A stretch of 64,000 nucleotides of DNA from Dirofilaria immitis (lineage: Eukaryota; Nematoda; Chromadorea; Rhabditida; Onchocercidae). This document shows positions 52,001-64,000 of the stretch, piece after piece. The translations under genes and the position numbers were made by a program. The notes under the pieces were generated by a model. That model ran no database searches, was not told the DNA's origin, and was given only the letters and a program-made list of their open reading frames with translations. Location of the stretch: the NCBI GenBank assembly GCA_024305405.1, contig JAKNDB010000027.1:62001-126000 (forward strand), written 5' to 3'. The stretch's first letter is position 1. Every line of letters starts with the position of its first letter.

Positions 52001-55000
52001 ATAAACTATCTTCAATTATAATAAATCATAATGTCGAAAAAATAAAGAAAGCCAATCAGAAAAAAATTTTTTTTTTTTGACTAACGATAAGAATTGAGAG
52101 AGAAGAAAAGAAAGAGAAAGAGAGAGAGTGAGAGAGAAAGAGAGAGAGTTTTTGCTTTCAGAAAGAATGCTTTCAACAAAGTTTTATGGAGAAAGTTTTA
52201 TAAATTTCCTTCACTTTCTCGATGATATAATTATAAAAGGCTGAGAAACCAATCAGAGCTTATTGAATGAATAATGGATAAAATTGAAATATAAAGTATT
52301 ATAAATTGAATATTATGGGGATTGCTTCTATAATTGCATATTTTAATTAAAATAAGAGCAAAGATTGTTTAGACGATTTCTCACTAAATTTTCGCAAAAT
52401 TTACAGCAGAAATAATTCAAAGGAAGACGACGATATTAGATCTCCTAATTATATATTTAAATTCTGATCATTGATTTTTTTCCTACTCTTTTTAACATAT
52501 ACGATAAGCACAAAATTAAACATGCAGCTTATTTCGGGATTTTTTTTTGTCTAGATATCATATAGACCAAATTTTGAGAGGATTCTTATAATTTCAATTT
52601 TCTTATGAGGGAATGAAATAGACAATATCGTAGTATCTGTCTTATAGCATAAATTATTTTCAACTTATAATAATATAAATGATGTATGTGCATCAATATA
52701 CATATATATTAATACAGAAAAATGCATCAATGAATCAAGCAAATAAGCGAGGTTTTTCAGAATTTTAATTTTCATAATTTTTTACTGATATATTTACACA
52801 ATGACGCCTAAATCCGCTTTACTCCATTTTGCTGAAAGTAAAACTTGTCAAGGATTATTATTTCAATCAGTCCTCTTTATTCGATATTTCATCTTTTATT
52901 AATTTCATATTCATTTTTACAATGCATGTTTACTATGTCAAAAAAAATTAATAAATTTTTCCTTCCTAAATGTGCTATGATATTAAAAAAATTGAAAGAT
53001 ATTTGAAATCAAAATATAAACTTAAAAACTAATATATAAAATAATAAATTTAAAGATTTTAAAATAAAATAAAAAAACGACCTGCCATGCAAAATTATTT
53101 TGTTAATAAAAAATATTTAAAATTAAACAATATGGAAATTAATAATAAATAAGATTAATATAAAATCAATCAATTTATGCTCAAAGTAGAAAATAATCGA
53201 AGCTGTCTGAAACATTTGATAAGATTGTTAATATCAATTACTTAAGCCTTTTCTAATAATTATTAATTTTATCATTTTTCAAGAAAAAATCAACTTTTGA
53301 AAAGAACAAAAAAGAGAACTGAAATGATCATTATTTCTTTATCATTCTTTGTTAATTAATTTTGCTGCTTTCAATGATTAATTCAATATAATCCTTTGTT
53401 ATTTCCATCTATCACTCAATTTTCATAAAAGATATTATCAATCTTTTTCAACATCACCTTCTCGGGTTTAACACAATCCTAATATTTTCAGATTAAATTT
53501 TACATCTCTAAATATTATTAATTTTATTATTATTTGAAATTAATAAAAGAATATAATGAAATGAAAAGAAATTCACTATTTATGAAGAATAGAAAAATGG
53601 ATAAATATAGATTATATAGAATAATATTGAAATAATATCGCATTCTAATAATAATAATAATAACAATATTTGTTGAAATTTTTTAAAATTTTGGACAGAT
53701 TATGCCAGAGAGGAGTATAAATGAACATATCATTTTATTAAGTTAAAATAGAAAATCGAAAATGAATTGACCTTGCCTTTTTCATAAATCAATTTTCTTT
53801 CCAACAGGTATTCTATTTAATTTAATTTAATTCATTATTCAATCATAAATATTCTATTTGTCCATTTTCCTATCTTATCTTTTTATCTTTCTCTTTTTAG
53901 CAAAAATTTTGTTAAAAATTTTAATATGCTATAAATGAAAGAAAACATTTCTTTATAATCGATCATATAATGATAATAATAATAAATTAATAGAGAATTG
54001 AAAAATATATTTAAAAATAACAATACTATTTCATGTATATCTTCTTTCTGAAACGTAGCAATATTCAAAATTTTTTAATTCATCTCTATTAATTTATTAT
54101 TATCATTATATGATCGATTATACATGACATATATCATTATGTTTTATGATGATATATGATAAATCATTATTTGACCAAATTATCGTTCACATTGATAATG
54201 ACATATGTCAATACATTACAAAATAGGCCGTTGTAGTAAAAGATATGATAAGTTGAAAGGATAAGTGTATAAATCAAGCATTGTTTTCGTTTTTAGTATA
54301 TAATTACTAGTAATGATTTATGAATTCCAAGAAATATCGATAGAATTGAGAGATGATTAATTATAGTGATAATTTTGAAGTAACGATTTAATAAAATGCT
54401 CAAAAATTTCATATATTACAGAATATGATAACTTCCTTTTATTTAACTTGCTAAAAAAATTTTTCAACTTAATTAGAATATAACATACATTCGAGAATAT
54501 CTTATCTATTCATAAATTTGATAAATTAAAGCTGAAGGTTAAATTTTCATATTGATATAAAATTAATAAAATTTGTTGAATCGAAAGATGTGTCAAATTT
54601 CTCGTCTACAATATGTAAATATTCAACGGTATTATTTGAAGGATTCCACTATGCTTCAAATTATATTAATTTGCATATTACATTAAAAGATATCGGCTAA
54701 GAATGGATAATACATTGAATGGTTATAAATTCGTTGAGATGATATTTAAAGAAAGATAGATGGTTAGACTAAGTTTAATTTCATGCATTACTTCAAAAGT
54801 ACATAAGCATATTCATAAATATGCTATATTTATTTCAGGTTTATTATTTTTTTTTAAATATTTTTAAAATTCTCTTCTCGGATCTTTGTATTATTCATTA
54901 TACTTAATACTTGCAAGCAATCATTTTGACCTTTTTAATTTTTTTTTTCTTTTTAAATTTCCATTTTCCTTACCTTAGATGTATTATAGGATTGAATTTA

Positions 55001-55154
55001 TTTGTTGATAAGAAACATTCATAAAATTATGAGCATTTGCTAAAAAAATATGTTTCAGTGTATTTTGCCACATTCTAATATTAAATTAAATTATTAAAGA
55101 AATATTTTATTAAACATATTTCGATGAAATTACCACATATTGAATTGAATTATT

Positions 55155-55275
55155 AAACCGATACTTATCAGAAAATCTTTTTAGACGCTTGAATTGCTAG
55201 ATAGACACTTATCAGAAAATCTTTTTAGACGCTTGAATTATTAAATAGACACTTATCAGAAATTTTTTAGACGTA
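55155..55275. repeat. 44-bp tandem repeat, about 2.5 copies
   Basis: ACTTATCAGAAAATCTTTTT begins at 55163 and 55207, and a shortened form begins at 55251. Between them lies AGACGCTTGAATT. Confidence 0.85.
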
Positions 55276-55945
55276 ACTATATGTTCCAAAAAAAAGCAAT
55301 ATCCATGCATTGAGATAACGCTATGTATTCATTCGCTGGGATAACGTAATTGCATGTGTAGCCGTGATATTTTTACATTTCGTTCCTGAAACTTTCTCCT
55401 TTACAATCATGCGATGGATTTTTCAGGTTGGGTTACTTAATGTGAATATATTCCACATTTGATTCGAAACTTTTTCCTATACTGATGTATTAATGTTTTT
55501 TAATTTTTATAATTCATATTCTTTTTCTTCAGATCAAAAAGTTTTTTAATATCCAACAATTTCAATGATAAAAAGAAATGCGATAGTAAAAGGTTAATTG
55601 CTAAGGTTGTTGTCTGTTTCATTTTATTATTGATATTTTTAAAAATTTGAAGATAATTCTTTTTCCTGGTATTTAAGTAGACTATTACGGATGATATAGC
55701 ACCTTTTTTTTTTTAAAAAAATGTCAGTAATGCAATTGATGGATTGACATCTTATACTCTCATCATTATTTTCATTACATGTCATCAATTTGAGGCACTA
55801 CTGTTATTGTCATTTTGAGAGAGAAGAGCAATAAATTAAACAGAATTGGAAGAGGAGTTGATGGTCTTTTTCGTATTTCATATTTGTCATTACTAATATT
55901 GCAACTTGAGCCAATTTGCTTCTCCTTTACCAACGTAAATATATG

Positions 55946-55952
55946 TTTGCAG
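55946..55952 (+). promoter_or_regulatory. Candidate trans-splice acceptor of the DHHC gene
   Basis: TTTGCAG lies just two bases before the first ATG. Such a short leader is common for spliced-leader mRNAs in nematodes. Inferred. Confidence 0.5.
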
Positions 55953-55954
55953 AG

Positions 55955-58669
55955 ATGGTTTGTTTTGGTAATGTTTGTTTACGTAGTATTGTTTCCTTCA
56001 TTCGTTGGCTACCGGTTGTTTTCATCACTGCATTAATTTGTTGGGCTTATTTTGCATATGTTGTACAATTATGTTTTTGTAAGTTATTCTTCCGATTCAT
56101 TTTACTTTTCTTATGATCTCTGTTTATTTTGGTACTTGATATTTATTTAATTATGACTGTGGATTCAGAATGAAAAGAAAAATTTTAATTTAATCTTCAC
56201 GACTTTCTGAATATGCCATTCTTTATAGGCACTAGTTGCGATGCAATTAATTTGTTTCCTTATTCGCTATATTACTTTAAAACGAAAATTAGCAAGGGAA
56301 GGAGTTAAGAAAAGACATACCTACATTTCTTCTTTCTAGTTTGGAATTGAATAATGTATATTATCATAGACATCATTATATTTTTATTGCTTTAGTTACG
56401 GTGGATAACAATTTCGAACGTGCTATATATCTTTTGTGTTTCATTTATTATTGTTTATGTTTCTATGGTCATACTATGAAACGATTTTTCGTCCAGTTGG
56501 CCGACCACCCAAAATGGTAATATATCACTTTATTACGTAGTCGATCTATGTGTATGTTACGAAGTCTCAGAATTTAGTAATGGTTATGTGAGATGATTAT
56601 TCGTTGTTCGTTTATGATATATAAGAATTTTTAATATTTCTTCTCTCCAAAAACATTTCATTTTGCAGTTTTATGTTGATTCACAAACGCGACAGGATCT
56701 CTATAGTTCGGAAGAGTCCGAATGTCGAGAAATATTAGAATATTATGTAAAGCAACATCAGATTCCAGTGAATAACCGTAATAATGATGGAAGTATGGTT
56801 TGACATTTTTTTTTATTCAAGTTTTATTTGATTGGAGTGATTTTCACTTCAAGGACCAACAATAAATCATTTAATCATTTATCAAGCTATTATATGTTTA
56901 ATCATTAAACAAAATATATTATTAAATATAACGATTAGAATATTATTACAATCAGTGGATCAAATATAAAGGGTTCCTTAGTCAGATCGTGATAAGCTTT
57001 CTTTCAGTTAAATATGAATATCTCTGTGCGAAGGGACATACAGTCAACTTAATCGTTCGTATACCAGATAATTTCGAAGTATTTTAAAATTTTTGCGTAA
57101 AATTTGTTTTGTTTATCGGCTTAAAGTTTCAGGCGTACGGTACTGTTATAAGTGTAACTGTATCAAACCTGATAGATGCCATCATTGCTCTGTTTGTGGC
57201 CATTGCGTTTTGTAAGTTTTACTCAAGTTCATAAATTACAACTAACAAATTTTTTTAGTTATAATTATCTAGGAAATCATGATGATAATATTTTCAGGAA
57301 ATTCGATCATCACTGCCCATGGGTCAATACGTGTATCAATTATTTTAATTACAAATTTTTCCTTCAATTTCTTTTTTACGGCCTCATTTTGTGCCTTTGG
57401 GGTATACTAACTGATTTGCAATATTTTATTGCATTCTGGAAAGTAAGTTTCGCTCTAAAATATCAAAATAATATTAGATATAATTAGAATTATGATATTG
57501 ATAGTAATTGATAGTTCTTCATAATTATATTGTTTCACGGATTGCAGAATGCTTTGCGGTTGAGCGCTGGTTTTGGCCGTTTCCACATCGTTTTCTCTTT
57601 TTGTGGCTGGAATGTTCGCGGCTTCTATTACCTGCCTCTTCTCATATCACATATATTTGACTGCTCGAAATCAATCTACAATTGGTCAGTTATGGGTTTC
57701 GCTCCTGCCAATACTCAAACGCTGCTTCGCATATGTTTCCAAATCAAGATGCACTTTTCAGTTTTTGATTGTATCTGCTTGTCTTTATTATTGCAAAGTT
57801 GATTGATTGCTCCAAGACATTGAAATAGAGATAAATTATTGGGAGCAGAAATCGTTCGCAAAATGTTTCTTTCACTTAATCAATTAATAAGATTGGATTG
57901 CCGTTGATAAGGTCAGTCATCAAATTATTGATTTTGTACATCAACTTTACAGAATCATTTCGTCCTCCGGTATTCATTTATGGTATTGATAAAAATGGCT
58001 TTAATCTTGGCATACGACGCAACTTCAGACAAGTTTTTGGTGATATATGCCTTTTCTGGTTCTTACCTATATTTTCATCGTAAGTATCCCCATGTTCGCT
58101 TAGTGGATCGAATCTTGCAAAGTTCAAAATATTTTTATTTCAATGACTTAGTCCGTATAGTGTTTTTTATGAATAGTGATATTAGTTGAACTTCAGTTGC
58201 GGTGATGGCATACAGTACCCGGTGAGTTATAGGGCAAAACAACAATCGCACAGTCTGCATAGCACGGGTAAGGTTTATAACAATAGTTATAGTGATATGC
58301 GCACCAAAAAGCTTCCAATTAAGCAGAGGATTAGACTAAGTATATATGTTGGCTGATTTTTTTCTTTATTGCGACAAAAATGCTTCGATGGTATTTCTTG
58401 TTTCAATTTCTATCATTGGATAAAATAGTTTGCTTTTATAGCGAATAATTTAAATTGTATCCCTTCTCTGTAAACCCATTATGCGCTCTGCTGTTCAATT
58501 CGTTTTATTATGTAAAGAAAATAGTGTGATCTGGAAATTAAAACTTATTCAGTTTATTTTAAGGCATGGAAGCGGTGTGACTTTTGATCAGAAAGGTTTT
58601 CGAACTGAACGGAAAAGACTTCTGCATCTCGATTCAAATGATGATGACGATCTAGTACGTGAAATATAA
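55955..58669 (+). CDS. DHHC palmitoyltransferase (ZDHHC2/15/20 group)
   Basis: This is a membrane enzyme that S-acylates proteins. Exons: 55955-56078, 56396-56516, 56669-56792, 57133-57211, 57298-57442, 57548-57684, 57953-58079, 58197 to about 58250 or beyond, and about 58564-58669. The first two helices ([36 protein letters not shown]) are followed by the cysteine-rich domain [20 protein letters not shown] and the catalytic [21 protein letters not shown] conserved C-terminal block follows: [16 protein letters not shown] and LPIFSSCGDG, like human ZDHHC20 NWRQVFGD and LPIFSSLGDG. The frame breaks at T3 56439-56441, T4 57591-57594 and T5 57598-57602. Adding one base at each restores [14 protein letters not shown] and RFHIVFLFFVAGMF. 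The join between the eighth and last exons does not fit any donor phase tried. An acceptor TTTGCAG precedes the ATG by 2 nt, a likely trans-splice site. Confidence 0.9.
56439..56441 (+). other. Frame break in DHHC exon 2 (T3)
   Basis: The run joins ERAIYLLC and [12 protein letters not shown] in different frames. A fourth T gives C-F-H-L-L-L, as in human YLVAFHLFFVMF. Confidence 0.75.
57591..57602 (+). other. Two frame breaks in DHHC exon 6 (T4 and T5)
   Basis: Between RFHIV and VAGMFAAS the frame shifts by two. One T added to each run gives FHIVFLFFVAGMF, matching human FHVLFLFFVSAMF. Confidence 0.75.
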
Positions 58670-59376
58670 AAGCTTTTCTTCCGATGAATTTATTTCGCAC
58701 TTCATTTCATATTCTTTGCATTATTTTTATAAGGAAGAATTAGAATGATGCACAAATATTTTGCTACCTTTTCTGGAAAGCGTCACAATCCTTTGCCTTA
58801 CTCATCGATATCTGTTTTTTGCGTCATCGTTCCTGAATTTTTGGAAGAATAAGAATATTGCGACTGCTCTTTTTCGTATAAATGCCTCTTAATCGAAGTC
58901 ATATCACCAATAAATTGATAATTGTATTTTTCCTTATCTACAAAATTGACAATTGTATTTTTATCTACAAAACCAGTACATATCTGAGACTGAACATCGT
59001 GATTTAATAATCAACACCGAGAGTTGAATGCAACGAACTGCAAAAAATTTTAGAGCGAATTTCTTTTACTGCAATAAATTTTTACTGCTTTGTATATTGC
59101 ACTGCTCAGGCCATTAAATTTGCTTTAAATATAAAAAAAAAAAAATTTGTATTAAATTAATAAGTCGTAGCATAGCGAGGAACTTATTTCCGAGAAGTTG
59201 TTTTTATTCTCTGTTGTTCCACTATGCTGCTAGATTATTTCCGTATTCTTTGAAATATTTATTTAATTTATGAAAATTGTTGTGATACTTTCATTGTTAC
59301 ACATTACATTTTCATTACTTTTATATGACTTGCTTCTCATTCAATAAAGAGAGAATGAAATCATTTTTCTGACCAA
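58670..59376. other. Intergenic, convergent DHHC / EXOSC9
   Basis: 3' UTR sequence of two convergent genes, with an A13 run near 59132. Nothing else is recognised. Confidence 0.6.
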
Positions 59377-61974
59377 TCAATCGGATAATCCAAATTCTTC
59401 TTCAATGCCTTGCAAAAGCTCGTCCACTTCTTCCAAATCTCTTCGACTCTGAAAAAGTGCACCTACAATATATGTTAAAAATACTGTAGTAATACTGCGA
59501 AAGAATAATGAGGTTTTATTTGGTAATCTTTCATACTACTATGAAAACTACGTGCATAAATTCACGATTTCCAAATTGTTGCATTGCCTTTATATTTCTA
59601 TAATTACTAACCGTTATATGTATCAACTTTATTGTTATTTTTAAAAGTTAATCTTAAATAGATAAAAAGGGTAGGTAAATAGATTATTAAATTAGTCATA
59701 AGAAACTTCAAATCTTACATTTTCTTGTTCCTTTGATTCTTCTAAAGAGGTAATACTTTGGATTTGTTCCATAAGCTCAACATTTTCGTTATTTTGTTGT
59801 CTTACCATTTTACTGTTACCACCAATCTGTACCTGGTTGTCCTGAAATCAATAAATTTCAACAGTGAATGGATACTAAGGTTTTACTTGGTAATCTTCTG
59901 ATTCTTTTTATATAAACTTTTATTTGTTTTGTGGGCATTCTGAAAATATCTTGCTTTCTAATTAATGATAGGTCACAACTTACACCGATTGTGATATCCT
60001 CTTCTATGCTAGGAATATTCTCTAAAGTATCAATTTTTACTGCAGGAGCAATAAGTTCATTGGGTTCACAGTGATGAGATGTAAGCACATTTAAGCTTAT
60101 AAGTTCGCTAAATCCGTTTACTCGTTGCCGATTCGATCTAAAAACTTTCTATCTAAGTTAGAACATGCATTGAAATCTGAGCACCAATCAAGAATATTAT
60201 AGCATTTGGAAGAGACCTTTTAAATTATCATCTGCGATGACTGAATATATTAACTCTGACACATCAATAGCTCTTTGTATTGCTCGATCAACACATTGCA
60301 CAATCTATAACTTTTCAACATCTTTTAAACTTATACACTTCAACCGAAATCTTTATTAGTAAAATTATGCTCTGATAAAGAAAGATAACTACGAACAAAC
60401 AATGTTTCTAATAATATATCAAAAATTTCTTGTTCCTTCTTGACTCACCAACTGTTCATTGAGGAAAAAATTCCCTGACTGATGCAATGCGCAAATTTCA
60501 TGCCTTTTATTGGTAGCTATAATAAGCGATCCTCTTAGACATTGCTCTTCTTTGTCAGTCGGATCGATTATATTTTGGCTAAAATAAATTAATGGAATAG
60601 GAGAAATAGTCAGTAAAAAAGTAAAAAATGAAAGAATGAAAAACCATTCAACAATAACTACAATAACTTTTATAGTCAAAGACGTCACATTTTCTTCCAT
60701 AAACTTACCCATCTGCAGTAATCCCAAATGTTACACAAATCGGCATGTGATAGATATTGAGGGATATGGGTATTTTCTCATCATAACCATGCTGAAAATA
60801 GTAGGCAGATCTTTTCTATTATTTCTACATCATATCTCAGAGAGCAAATATAACAGTTAACAGTCTATCAATCGCATTACATGTATTCCTTCACAATAAT
60901 TGATTGGTGAGGTTTTTGAAAAAAAAGGTCAATGTATGGGTAAGAAATAAAATGCTTACAATAATGATGGAATCAGGAAGCACAGATACGTCGGGTCTTC
61001 GAAAATGAGCAAGAGCAGTTAAGGATGCGATACATGCACAGTCCACTAATGACCCATCTGAAGCCAACACATGAACATCAATACGTATCTGCCAGACCTG
61101 AAAACGACATGATTTCATTATGGAAATATTTTTGCAGAAGCATTCGCTACTTTACCTCATACTTTCAATATCTATGAAAAAGTGACTGAAAAAGAACTAA
61201 GCACCTGTTTAAACGTCCTTAGGCATAATGATTCGAGATCAATAACACCGCAATTACGGTATAACAATTCAAGGATTCGCATTAGTTCGAGGCCTTTCGA
61301 ACCAAGACGACCATCTTCGTAGTCAGGAGAAGCCATGGGTGACATATTCACTTGTACTTCAACCATGCCCATATTACCCCTAGTAGTAGAAGGTTCCACA
61401 AGTGAACAGCTCACTTGTGCCAGAACTCTAGAAAATACTGATAAATTTACTAATAAAACTATTGCTACAACATATTTTAGCAAAGAATTTGTTAGGAAAA
61501 ATTCCTCAACTCAAATCTCCACTCTTTCTCTAATTTTCAGCCTTCTTTTAGAGATAAATTATGATCTTTACCATGTTCAGATAATGAACTTACTTTGTTT
61601 CTCCAAGCATAGCAAGACAACTACCAAGCTCAGATCCTATGATAACTTTCACTTCTCGAAATTCATCACATTTACGCCCATCGATTCGCTATAAACATAG
61701 ATATGATTAAAAAGCCGCACACACCAACACTATAACTGAGTGAACTAAAATTTCCTAAATTCTCATAATGCTGTGAAACTTCCCTTACATTTATTTATGC
61801 TATGTCATTAAAATGCATTCCAATTTATTGATGTATGGATTTCTTATGCCAGCTAAAGAATAATGATCTTCGATTGTTGAATCGTTAATAATAACTTCTA
61901 ACACTTACCACATTTTGTTTAAATGAGTTCAGGAAGAACGCCTTCTCACAATTCGAAAGCGGTTCAACCCGCAT
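59377..61974 (-). CDS. EXOSC9: Exosome complex subunit EXOSC9 (Rrp45)
   Basis: This is a RNase PH-fold, non-catalytic ring subunit of the RNA exosome. Exons: 61974-61909, 61688-61594, 61427-61205, 61097-60960, 60791-60709, 60578-60449, 60304-60217, 60137-59984, 59841-59719 and 59448-59377; total 1,173 nt with one restored base (390 residues; human 439). The start MRVEPLSNCEKAFF matches human MKETPLSNCERRFL. Then come RIDGRKCDEFREVKV, VLAQVSCSLVEPS, VWQIRIDVHVLASDGS, AHFRRPDVSV, IYHMPICVTFGI and IATNKRHEICALHQSG, all in family order. The C-terminal tail is acidic and less conserved. The frame breaks at T4 60218-60221 (expected D-D-N-L-K-R-S-N-R). An acceptor at 61998-61996 may be a trans-splice site. 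It follows PFDN5 on the same strand. Confidence 0.95.
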
Positions 61975-62411
61975 TCAAAATACACCTGGTCTCTACTGAA
62001 TTATTATTCAATATATCTGAAGACCTCACTTTTATTTATTTTTCGCATTAATAATAAATAAATCGGAGATACTACTAACAGAAATCTCATTTTACGTAAC
62101 TAATAGCAAGGCATCGATGTTGTTGATGCCTAGAATCTACATAATATCCGTCTACTGAAAAAAAAAAGAAAAAAAAACAATGTTTTGACATACTGCATTT
62201 AAAACAAGACACAATAAGACAATCGGATGATGATTTATATGTATTTAATAACTACAAAGCATGATAAAAATGCAAACGAATATAAAACAAATTATGTTTG
62301 AGAAGAGAACGGCTTATGTCAACTGTATCAATGACTAAAGATTCGGTAAGCGTCACTATGTACATATATGACATAAAAGCAGGAGATCACTTTTACTTTT
62401 TAGTATTCGTA
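61975..62411. other. Short spacer between PFDN5 and EXOSC9
   Basis: 438 bp between two co-oriented genes. This is longer than the roughly 100 bp usual in C. elegans operons but compatible with filarial ones. No coding exon is seen. Confidence 0.5.
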
Positions 62412-63696
62412 TTATTCACTTGAACCTGAGAACAATATGCATTTATTTTTTTGCAAATTATCAACAATGGTATTTCTAGCTCGATATTTCTCGGGCAACG
62501 CTTCTTCTATTATTTCCATCTAGAATTATAACAAAAAATCATGCAGTACCTGTTGAACGAATATTATTCCTTTAATCTAGCACAGTTCTAAAAATTAAAA
62601 AAAATGAAAATCTCGGATTATGATGATAAGAGCAAATCCAACTTTCGAGCACTTATGAGAAATAGCAATGCATCTCTTCGATATCTTCAAGTTTTCATGA
62701 TGTACGAAATGAAAGCTACTTTCCAACAGTTTTCATGACGAATAATTAAAAACAAAAGAAAGTATGTTTAACAAAAATTTACCTGCTTTTTCAAAAGGCC
62801 TGCTTCCGCCTAAAGTAATCCGCCGCTTTTTCAGTATTCATTTCTACAAAATATCCTGTGCCGATCTCAATCAAATGATTGTTTGGATCAGATAACTTTG
62901 CAGGAATATACATCTGAAAAACTCAAAGCATCCTATACGTATTTTCGAAAAAGAAAAAAAGGAAAAAAAAGAAAAAGGAAAGAAGAAATAAAATATTTAA
63001 ATATTTAGAGTAAATAAATCTATCTTGCTCAATATTTGCACTCAAAAAGTTATAAAACATTCGCTCAAAGTCATATTTGGGAATATTATGCTTTAATATA
63101 TATCGGAAGATTCCCAAAATTATAACAAAAAGAAAACTTGCCGACTCTGTTAAAGGCACCAAAATTTCCCACCGCTGGGAATTTTGGCTACATTCAGCAC
63201 TGATTCTTCGCTTACGATAAATTTCGATTCGAAAACTTTTAGTTCCTAAAACCATCACAAACAAATTAGCATTTCCGATAAATAGCAACGATTTCCTATA
63301 TTTTACGAGAAAATATCAGCCATTAATTAACTCTAACAATTTGACTTGTTATTAGACATAAAAAGGTTATCATTAGATAAATGTTCCTTGTCTTTGTTAC
63401 TTTAAACAAGAGAATTCCTTTTTTTTTATAAGATGATTATTGAAGCACTCCTGAACCGGGTGGGATTATAGTGCATTATTATGATATATTATAATAGATA
63501 AAGTATGCAAGTATGAAATATTCTTCAAGTTTATTCAGGAAATGAAGTAAAATATAGAAGTGGTAACCTTTAAAGATTCAGTGAAAAATGCAATTTCTTG
63601 ATCAAGTTGTCGCTGAAAATACGTGAGTTGGTCAACACCTAAATCAGCAATTGGGATAGCTTGCTTCTCATTGGATAATTCCCGTTGAACTTCCAT
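62412..63696 (-). CDS. PFDN5: Prefoldin subunit 5
   Basis: This is an alpha-type subunit of the hexameric prefoldin co-chaperone that hands actin and tubulin to CCT. Exons: 63696-63568, 63245-63142, 62913-62783 and 62519-62412; 474 nt with two restored bases (157 residues; human 154). Helix 1 is VDQLTYFQRQLDQEIAFF. The strand region has the diagnostic LVPLTES followed by MYIPAKLSDPNNHLIEIGTG and YFVEMNTEKAADYF. Helix 2 continues MEIIEEALPEKYRARNTI. The frame breaks in 63161-63167 (an A or T missing in GGGAAATTTTGG) and at A4 62793-62796 (expected RKQAFLKKQ). The exon 2 donor is GCAAGT, a GC-AG intron. An acceptor CAG at 63715-63713 before the ATG suits trans-splicing. Confidence 0.94.
62793..62796 (-). 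other. Frame break in PFDN5 exon 3 (T4 on coding strand)
   Basis: As read, the exon stops after R-K-Q-A-F. A fifth T gives A-F-L-K-K-Q, in phase with the next exon at M-E-I-I-E-E. Confidence 0.85.
63132..63141 (-). other. GC-AG intron donor in PFDN5
   Basis: Exon 2 ends ACA-GAG-TCG at 63142 and the intron begins GCAAGT. This is the only placement that joins LVPLTES to MYIPAKL in phase 0, and GCAAGT is the known consensus of GC donors. Confidence 0.8.
63161..63167 (-). other. Frame break in PFDN5 exon 2
   Basis: VAKIPSGGK and LVPLTES lie in different frames across GGGAAATTTTGG. One added A or T joins them. Confidence 0.85.
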
Positions 63697-63819
63697 TGTT
63701 ATACCTTTAATTCTGCAAGAAAAAAATCAATTTAAATTAAGTTTGCAGACTGAAATTCTTAGAAATTATGAAATTTAAATCGAAAAAGTCGACTTGGAAC
63801 AATTGGCAATTTACTGCGA

Positions 63820-64000
63820 CGACGTTCTCTAAATTATCGCTTCCGTTACAAGGCTTTATCCAAAGCTGCCAATTCTCGTTGAAAAAGTTTATCTTTTTAC
63901 AGCTGAGCTAACTAAAACGTACTTTATGTTATATCTGGCAGTAAGAGCATTCTTTGAACGAATCACTCGCTTAATAAAGCATAATTTTACAGCCAGAAAA
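63820..64000 (-). CDS. Possible partial gene at right edge
   Basis: The minus strand has a stretch reading KDKLFQRELAALDKAL followed by a GTAACG donor-like site. Upstream codons (RVIRSKNALTARYNIKYV) look coding but lie in another frame across an A5 run. The composition is basic, but no family was recognised and the sequence is cut by the window end. It would be the gene upstream of PFDN5. Confidence 0.25.

Larger units (their letters stand above)
44872..55954. other. Second gene desert, 11 kb
   Basis: Strongly A/T-rich, with microsatellites: (TATC)n 45799-45823, (AT)n/(TATG)n 46006-46055, ATC-rich 51625-51690, (GA)n 52100-52148. It also holds minisatellites listed separately. Open frames such as 45565-45831 and 46174-46362 end in simple repeat or show no conserved content. 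The final 500 bp probably contains the DHHC gene promoter. Confidence 0.55.

Noticed and set aside
56230..56336. Possible DHHC exon ([20 protein letters not shown])
   Set aside because: The first exon joins directly in phase to 56396 (VVQLCFFTVDNN), matching human VVELCVFTIF, so this stretch is intronic.
61335..61694. 119-codon plus-strand ORF
   Set aside because: Antisense to EXOSC9 exons 2-3 and the intron between them; EXOSC9 matches its family over the same bases.

Overview
The window looks like nuclear DNA of a parasitic nematode, most probably a filarial (Onchocercidae). This rests on strong A/T bias, many small exons with GT-AG introns, short acceptors just upstream of start codons of the kind used for spliced-leader trans-splicing, and a DAF-7-type TGF-beta ligand. 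The species assignment is inference from gene content; no species-specific sequence was recognised. There are no bacterial operons, CRISPR arrays, tRNAs or rRNAs.

Layout. 1-2.85 kb: AT-rich sequence without a supported gene. 3.1-4.0 kb (+): TGF-beta family ligand. 5.46-8.2 kb (-): 53BP1/HSR-9-like tandem-BRCT protein. 8.7-19.9 kb: gene desert holding a 1,130-bp near-perfect inverted repeat (arms 10524-11653 and 12202-13331, 548-bp spacer) and several tandem repeats. 19.99-25.13 kb (+): complete 14-exon acetyl-CoA synthetase. 26.4-28.8 kb (+): a divergent, shortened tandem paralogue of it that lacks the catalytic motifs. 29.17-30.2 kb (-): mitochondrial ATP synthase subunit c, with a membrane-protein ORF directly upstream. 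30.8-32.2 kb (+): glycolipid transfer protein. 33.5-36.0 kb (-): FBXO28-like F-box protein. 37.56-37.75 kb (-): possible small gene. 38.8-44.9 kb (-): PA-TM-RING (Goliath/RNF130 type) E3 ligase with a 2.5-kb first intron. 45-55.9 kb: second gene desert with minisatellites, including 8 x 52 bp. 55.95-58.67 kb (+): DHHC palmitoyltransferase. 59.38-61.97 kb (-): exosome subunit EXOSC9. 62.41-63.70 kb (-): prefoldin subunit 5. An unidentified fragment may lie at the right edge.

A theme runs through the whole window. In almost every conserved gene the reading frame is broken by single-base shortfalls in short A/T runs (at least fifteen contractions and one expansion). Adding one base per site restores family-conserved sequence, codon phase and total length. 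The affected genes are single copies, several of them essential, so the simplest reading is systematic homopolymer under-calling in the assembly, not pseudogenes. Gene spans below are joined exons; frame breaks are given for each.

The genes are unrelated housekeeping and signalling genes, not a pathway cluster. Two groups are tight and co-oriented enough to suggest operons: the membrane ORF with ATP synthase c, and PFDN5 with EXOSC9.
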